From NCBI RefSeq assembly GCF_002102255.1, contig NZ_LQPH01000122.1, positions 39,976 to 103,975 of the forward strand: DNA of 64,000 nucleotides. Direction: 5' to 3'. The notes beneath the pieces were generated by a model, which saw nothing but the letters and a program-made list of their open reading frames with translations, ran no database searches and was not told the DNA's origin. A program made the translations under genes and the position numbers. Source of the DNA: Mycobacterium nebraskense (GTDB lineage Bacteria; Actinomycetota; Actinomycetes; Mycobacteriales; Mycobacteriaceae). Shown here piece by piece: positions 59,455 to 64,000 of the stretch; within the stretch, counting starts at the first letter, position 1, and every line of letters starts with the position of its first letter.

Positions 59455-59483
59455 TTGACCTTTGGTAAGGCAACCCTTAGTTT
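59455..59483 (+). promoter_or_regulatory. promoter of irtA
   Basis: TTGACC (59455-59460) and TAGTTT (59478-59483) are separated by 17 bases. The IdeR-type box fills the spacer. Confidence 0.6.
59461..59479 (+). promoter_or_regulatory. IdeR iron box
   Basis: TTTGGTAAGGCAACCCTTA matches 14 of 19 positions of the IdeR/DtxR consensus TTAGGTTAGGCTAACCTAA. It lies between the -35 and -10 of irtA, so IdeR-Fe2+ binding would block transcription when iron is plentiful, as described for M. tuberculosis irtA. Confidence 0.75.
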
Positions 59484-59488
59484 GTGTG

Positions 59489-59659
59489 GTGACTTATCGA
59501 GCGGTGGGTCAGCGCGGACGCCAGGCTGCCGATCAACCCCGCCGCTCGATCCGGGGGCTGGTGGCGCCGATTCGGCCGGGCCGCCCGTTCGGTGACGTCG
59601 CCGCCGAGTTGAGCGCCGCGAGAAAGGACCGCCGATGGCACGCGGATTCTCCGGTGTGA
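59489..59659 (+). CDS. possible leaderless upstream ORF in the irtA leader
   Basis: A 56-codon frame begins with GTG at 59489, 5 bases after the irtA -10, so the RNA could start with its start codon. It is very basic ([24 protein letters not shown]) and ends 25 bases inside irtA, in another frame. It may couple or attenuate irtA translation. It could equally be a chance frame. Confidence 0.3.
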   Translation: MTYRAVGQRGRQAADQPRRSIRGLVAPIRPGRPFGDVAAELSAARKDRRWHADSPV

Positions 59660-62220
59660 TGTTGCGAAGCTTCGGCGCGCGCGACCACACCGCAACGGTG
59701 ATCGAAACCGCCGAGATCGCACCGCATTTCGTGCGGGTACGGATGACGTCACCGACGTTGTTCGAAGACGTGGACGCCGAACCCGCCGCGTGGTTGCGGT
59801 TCTGGTTCCCGGACCCGGAGGGGTCCAATACCGAATTCCAGCGCGCGTACACGATCTCCGAGGCGGACGTTCCGGCTGGCCGCTTCGCCGTCGACATCGT
59901 GCTGCACGAGCCCGCAGGCCCGGCGTCGAAGTGGGCGCGCACTGTTCAGCCCGGCGCCACGATCGCCGTCATGGCGCTGATGGGCTCGTCGCGATTCGAC
60001 ATGCCCGACGAACAGCCGGCCGGTTATCTGCTGATCGGTGACTCGGCGTCGATCCCGGGCATGAACGGGATCATCGGGGTCGTCCCCAATGATGTGCCGA
60101 TTGAGATGTATCTCGAGCAGCACGACGACAACGACGTCCTGATCCCGCTCGCGCAGCACCCCCGGCTGCAAGTGCACTGGGTCGCCCGGCGCGACGAGAA
60201 ATCCCTTGCCGCGGCGATCGACAACCGGGACTGGTCAAACTGGTACGCGTGGGCGACGCCCGAGGCCACGGTGCTCAAGCACGTGCGCACGCGGCTGCGC
60301 GACGAGTTCGGTTTCCCCAAGTCGGAGATACACGCCCAGGCGTACTGGAGTGCCGGGCGTGCGATGGGTACCCGCCGCGGCGACGAGCCGGTGCCCGCGA
60401 ATGACGTTGCAGAAGAGCAAGTTCCGACGCCGCAACCTCCCGGCAAGACGGCCGCCCCAGCGGCGCCTGGCCGTTGGCGCGCCCAGGCCGCCGGCCGGTT
60501 GCTCGCGCCGCTGCGCTCGGCGCTGATCCTGTCCGGTGTGTTGCAGGCCGTCATCACGGTGGTGCAGCTGGCGCCGTTCGTGCTACTCGTCGAGCTGGCC
60601 CGGCTACTGGTGGCCCGGGCGCCCGCACCACGACTCTGGGACGTCGGGATCGCAGCCGTCGCGCTGCTGGGAACGGGCACCGTGCTCGGTGCGGCCCTCA
60701 CGCTATGGCTGCACGTCGTCGACGCGCGGTTCGCCGCCGACCTGCGTTCGCGGCTGTTGCGCAAGCTATCTCGATTGCCGCTGGGCTGGTTCACCGCGCG
60801 CGGATCGGGCTCGATCAAGCAGCTGCTGCAGGACGACACGCTGTCACTGCACTATTTGGTCACCCACGCCATCCCCGACGGGGTTGCGGCGATCATCGCG
60901 CCGGTGGCGGTGCTGGTCTACCTGTTCGTCGTCGACTGGCGGGTGGCGCTCGTGTTGTTCCTGCCCGTTGTCGTGTACCTGGTGTTGACGTCGTCGCTCA
61001 CGATTCAGTCGGGCCCGCGCATCCCGCAATCGCAGCGCTGGGCCGAGAAGATGAGCGGCGAGGCCGGCGCCTATCTGGAGGGCCAGCCGGTGATCCGCGT
61101 CTTCGGTGGTGCGGCCGCATCGAGCTTCCGCCACCGCCTGGACGAGTACGTCGAATTCCTCGTCTCCTGGCAGCGCCCACTGGCCGGCAAGAAGACGCTC
61201 ATGGACCTGGTCACCCGGCCCTCGACGTTCCTGTGGCTCATCGCGCTCACCGGCACCCTGCTGACCGTCACCGGGCGGATGGATCCGGTGAACCTCTTGC
61301 CGTTCCTGTTGTTGGGCACCACCTTCGGTGCGCGGCTGCTCGGTATCGCGTACGGGTTGGGCGGTATCAGCGCCGGCATGTTGGCCGCCCGGCGCCTGCA
61401 GAACACCCTCGACGAGCCCGAGCTCGAAGTGAGAGCGCGAGATCAGTTTGGAGATTCGTCGGCGACTGTGGTGTTCGACGACGTCAGCTTCGGCTATCGC
61501 CCGGGTGTGCCGGTGATCGGGGGCGTGTCGCTGACGCTGCGCCCCGGCACGGTGACCGCGCTCGTCGGCCCGTCCGGGTCCGGAAAGTCGACACTGGCCG
61601 CGCTGCTGGCCCGGTTCCACGATGTCGAACAGGGCGCGATACGCATTGGCGGGCAAGATATCCGGTCGATGACCGCCGACGAGCTCTACGCGAAGGTCGG
61701 CTTCGTCCTGCAGGAAACGCAGCTGGTGCACGGCACCGTTGCGGACAACATCGCGCTGGCCGTCCCCGATGCCACCGCGGCGCAGATCCAGGAGGCGGCG
61801 CGCCAGGCGCAAATCCACGACCGCATCATGCGAATGCCGGACGGCTACGACACGGTGCTGGGCGCGGGAACCGGCCTTTCCGGCGGGGAACGGCAGCGGC
61901 TCACCATCGCGCGTGCGATCCTGGCGGACACCCCGGTGCTGATCCTCGACGAGGCCACCGCGTTCGCCGACCCTGAATCGGAATACCTTGTGCAGCAGGC
62001 GCTTAACCGGTTGACCCAGGATCGCACCGTCTTGGTGATCGCCCATCGATTGCACACCATCACCGGAGCCGACCAGATCGTTGTGCTCGACCACGGCCGG
62101 ATCGCCGAACGCGGCACGCACGACGAGCTGCTGGCCGCCGACGGCCGGTACCGACGGCTGTGGGAGGGCGGCCGGCGGGACCCGGTGGCCGCCATAACGG
62201 CTCAGGACGGGGCGCGATGA
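59635..62220 (+). CDS. irtA: siderophore importer/reductase IrtA
   Basis: This encodes 861 residues. The cytoplasmic N-terminal siderophore-interaction domain (about 1-250) binds FAD and reduces Fe3+ in mycobactin ([38 protein letters not shown]). A six-helix ABC exporter-type transmembrane domain (about 290-560) and a nucleotide-binding domain follow, with P-loop GPSGSGKST (about 645-653), LSGGERQR and VLILDEAT. With IrtB it imports carboxymycobactin. The ATG at 59635 follows AAAGGA. The stop overlaps irtB by 4 bases. Confidence 0.96.
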   Translation: MARGFSGVMLRSFGARDHTATVIETAEIAPHFVRVRMTSPTLFEDVDAEPAAWLRFWFPDPEGSNTEFQRAYTISEADVPAGRFAVDIVLHEPAGPASKWARTVQPGATIAVMALMGSSRFDMPDEQPAGYLLIGDSASIPGMNGIIGVVPNDVPIEMYLEQHDDNDVLIPLAQHPRLQVHWVARRDEKSLAAAIDNRDWSNWYAWATPEATVLKHVRTRLRDEFGFPKSEIHAQAYWSAGRAMGTRRGDEPVPANDVAEEQVPTPQPPGKTAAPAAPGRWRAQAAGRLLAPLRSALILSGVLQAVITVVQLAPFVLLVELARLLVARAPAPRLWDVGIAAVALLGTGTVLGAALTLWLHVVDARFAADLRSRLLRKLSRLPLGWFTARGSGSIKQLLQDDTLSLHYLVTHAIPDGVAAIIAPVAVLVYLFVVDWRVALVLFLPVVVYLVLTSSLTIQSGPRIPQSQRWAEKMSGEAGAYLEGQPVIRVFGGAAASSFRHRLDEYVEFLVSWQRPLAGKKTLMDLVTRPSTFLWLIALTGTLLTVTGRMDPVNLLPFLLLGTTFGARLLGIAYGLGGISAGMLAARRLQNTLDEPELEVRARDQFGDSSATVVFDDVSFGYRPGVPVIGGVSLTLRPGTVTALVGPSGSGKSTLAALLARFHDVEQGAIRIGGQDIRSMTADELYAKVGFVLQETQLVHGTVADNIALAVPDATAAQIQEAARQAQIHDRIMRMPDGYDTVLGAGTGLSGGERQRLTIARAILADTPVLILDEATAFADPESEYLVQQALNRLTQDRTVLVIAHRLHTITGADQIVVLDHGRIAERGTHDELLAADGRYRRLWEGGRRDPVAAITAQDGAR

Positions 62221-63995
62221 TTCGCACGTGGTTGGGCCTGGTGCCTGCGGATCGCCGAGCCAGGGTCATTGCCTACGCCGCGCTCGCGTTGCTCTCCGTG
62301 GTGGTGCGGGCGGTGGCCACCGTCCTGCTTGTGCCCTTGGTGGGCGCTTTGTTCGGCGACGCCCCGGACCGCGCGCTGGTGTGGTTGGGCTGGCTCACCG
62401 CCGCCACCGTGATCGGATGGGCGATCGACACCGCGACGGCGCGCATCGGCTTCGATCTGGGCTTCGCCGTGCTCGACCACAGCCAGCACGACGTGGCGGA
62501 CCGGTTACCCGGCGTGCGGCTCGACTGGTTCACCGCCGAGCACACCGCGACGGCGCGGCAGGCGATCGCCGCCACCGGGCCGGAACTGGTCGGTCTCGTC
62601 GTCAACCTGCTGACACCGCTGCTCTCCGCCGTCCTGCTGCCCGCGGCCATCGCGGTGGCCTTGCTCCCCCTCTCGTGGCAGCTCGGAGTGGCCGCGCTGG
62701 GCGGTGTGCCGCTGCTGCTGGGGGCGCTGTGGGCATCGGCGCGATTGGCGCGGCGCGCCGATGCCGCGGCCGACGAAGCCAACAGTGCGCTCACCGAGCG
62801 GATCATCGAGTTCGCCCGCACTCAGCAGGCGTTGCGGGCCGCGCGGCGGGTAGAACCGGCGCGCAGCCTGGTCGGCGATGCGCTGGCCGCGCAGCACGGG
62901 GCGACCATGCGGTTGCTGTCCATGCAAGTTCCGGGCCAGCTGCTGTTCAGCCTGGCCAGCCAGCTGTCCCTCATCCTGCTGGCCGGGGCGACCGCGGCGC
63001 TGACGGTGAACAAAACGGTGACGGTGCCCGAAGCCATCGCCTTGATCGTCGTGATCGTGCGCTACCTAGAGCCGTTCACCACGATCAGCGAACTGGCGCC
63101 GGCCTTGGAAAGCACCCGCGCCACGCTCGACCGCATTCGCTCGGTCCTCACCGCGCCGCTGATGAACGCCGGGACCGCCACGTTGTCCGCCGGCGCGGCG
63201 CCCCGCATCGAGTTCGACGACGTCGCGTTCCGCTATGACGGCGCGACCCTACCGGTGCTCGACGGGGTGAGCTTCACCCTGGCGCCGGGCAGCACGACGG
63301 CGATCGTTGGACCGTCCGGATCGGGCAAGAGCACCATCCTGGCGCTGATTGCCGGGCTGCACGAACCCACCCGCGGCCGGGTGCTGATCGACGGCGTCGA
63401 CGCGGCGACGCTGGACGCCGACGCCCGGCGGGCGGCAAGCAGCGTCGTGTTCCAACACCCGTACCTGTTCCACGGGTCCATCCGTGACAACGTTTGCGCC
63501 GGGGACCCCGGCGCCGGCGATGGCCAGCTCAAGCGGGCCGTGGCCCTCGCCCGCGTCGACGAACTCATCGGCCGGCTGCCCGACGGCGCCGACACGATCG
63601 TCGGGGAAGCCGGCTCGGCGCTGTCCGGCGGCGAACGCCAACGGGTCAGCATCGCGCGGGCGCTGCTCAAACCGGCGTCCATCCTGCTGGTCGACGAGGC
63701 CACCAGCGCTCTGGACACCGAAAACGAGGCCGCGGTGGTCGACGCGCTGACGCTGGACCCGCGGTCGCGCACCCAGGTGATCGTCGCGCATCGATTGGCC
63801 AGCATCAGTCACGCCGACCGCGTGCTGTTTCTCGACGACGGCCGAGTGATCGAGGACGGAACGGTCGGCGAATTGCTCGCGGCGGGTGGGCGTTTCGACG
63901 AGTTCTGGCGGCAGCAGCATGAGCCCGGATTTTTCGTGGATTATTGTGAGTGTCGGGGTGTAGATACGCGAAAGTGCCTGTCCTGCAAGGGATAA
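62217..63995 (+). CDS. irtB: siderophore importer subunit IrtB
   Basis: This encodes 592 residues, a half-transporter with about six membrane helices (1-310), P-loop GPSGSGKST (about 365), [16 protein letters not shown] and [12 protein letters not shown]. It pairs with IrtA. The conserved protein normally ends soon after [10 protein letters not shown]. Here a 24-residue tail with several Cys follows ([23 protein letters not shown]) and its base composition differs, from about 63920. It looks like an unrelated sequence joined to irtB, possibly a mobile-element edge. Confidence 0.93.
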   Translation: MIRTWLGLVPADRRARVIAYAALALLSVVVRAVATVLLVPLVGALFGDAPDRALVWLGWLTAATVIGWAIDTATARIGFDLGFAVLDHSQHDVADRLPGVRLDWFTAEHTATARQAIAATGPELVGLVVNLLTPLLSAVLLPAAIAVALLPLSWQLGVAALGGVPLLLGALWASARLARRADAAADEANSALTERIIEFARTQQALRAARRVEPARSLVGDALAAQHGATMRLLSMQVPGQLLFSLASQLSLILLAGATAALTVNKTVTVPEAIALIVVIVRYLEPFTTISELAPALESTRATLDRIRSVLTAPLMNAGTATLSAGAAPRIEFDDVAFRYDGATLPVLDGVSFTLAPGSTTAIVGPSGSGKSTILALIAGLHEPTRGRVLIDGVDAATLDADARRAASSVVFQHPYLFHGSIRDNVCAGDPGAGDGQLKRAVALARVDELIGRLPDGADTIVGEAGSALSGGERQRVSIARALLKPASILLVDEATSALDTENEAAVVDALTLDPRSRTQVIVAHRLASISHADRVLFLDDGRVIEDGTVGELLAAGGRFDEFWRQQHEPGFFVDYCECRGVDTRKCLSCKG

Positions 63996-64000
63996 TTGGA

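Overview
The window is chromosomal DNA of a slow-growing, non-tuberculous Mycobacterium. Three things show this. The gene order runs almost collinear with the M. tuberculosis segment Rv1291c to Rv1349. Coding sequence is GC-rich with many GTG starts and 4-bp stop/start overlaps. There is one rRNA operon driven by two mycobacterial P1/PCL1-type promoters, and its 16S rRNA carries the long helix-18 version typical of slow growers (near 26635-26695). The 16S variable region near 26370-26400 looks like the kansasii/szulgai/malmoense neighbourhood, from memory only; I do not claim a species.

Layout: (1) 1-2050 is an accessory edge: a gene tail, a lower-GC DUF4238-like gene, and a two-gene operon including a small secreted protein (Rv1291c type). 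(2) 2098-8773: tRNA-Arg, then argS-lysA-hom-thrC-thrB, making arginyl-tRNA, lysine and threonine. (3) 9041-15246: rho, rpmE, prfA-prmC-tsaC, wecA, covering transcription termination, ribosome, translation release and the first step of arabinogalactan linker synthesis. (4) 15465-23896: complete F1Fo ATP synthase operon with an atpI-like gene first, a fused b-delta subunit and a DUF2550 gene last. (5) 23912-25832: cob(I)alamin adenosyltransferase and murA. (6) 25891-31354: rrs-rrl-rrf with promoters, processing stems and terminator. (7) 31381-36281: DNA repair and signalling: ogt, ada/alkA fusion, a proline/glycine-rich lipoprotein, a class III cyclase, nucS. (8) 36304-46727: methylmalonyl-CoA epimerase, thiolase, a thioredoxin-fold chaperone-like protein, and the alpha-glucan genes glgB-glgE against glgP. 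(9) 46740-54489: dinG-pncB1 facing clpS-aosR-like-S58 peptidase-rhomboid-murI-cAMP phosphodiesterase. (10) 54524-58439: rph and rdgB separated by a roughly 1.6-kb accessory insert, then DUF3817 and lprD-like genes. (11) 58537-64000: tRNA-Leu, two small genes and the iron-siderophore importer irtAB behind an IdeR-type box.

Compared with M. tuberculosis (from memory), several pieces are missing or altered. The mec-cysO-cysM cysteine module is absent between the S58 peptidase and the rhomboid. There is one membrane cyclase instead of three. No PE_PGRS gene lies by glgB. No mbtL-M-N-K cluster lies between tRNA-Leu and irtA. An insert with a repeated rdgB 5' end splits rph from rdgB. The last irtB codons look foreign. 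The most useful leads are the cys-module loss, the rph/rdgB insert, two long intergenic palindromes, and a possibly leaderless upstream ORF overlapping irtA under the IdeR box. I did not find an unmistakably new multi-gene system.
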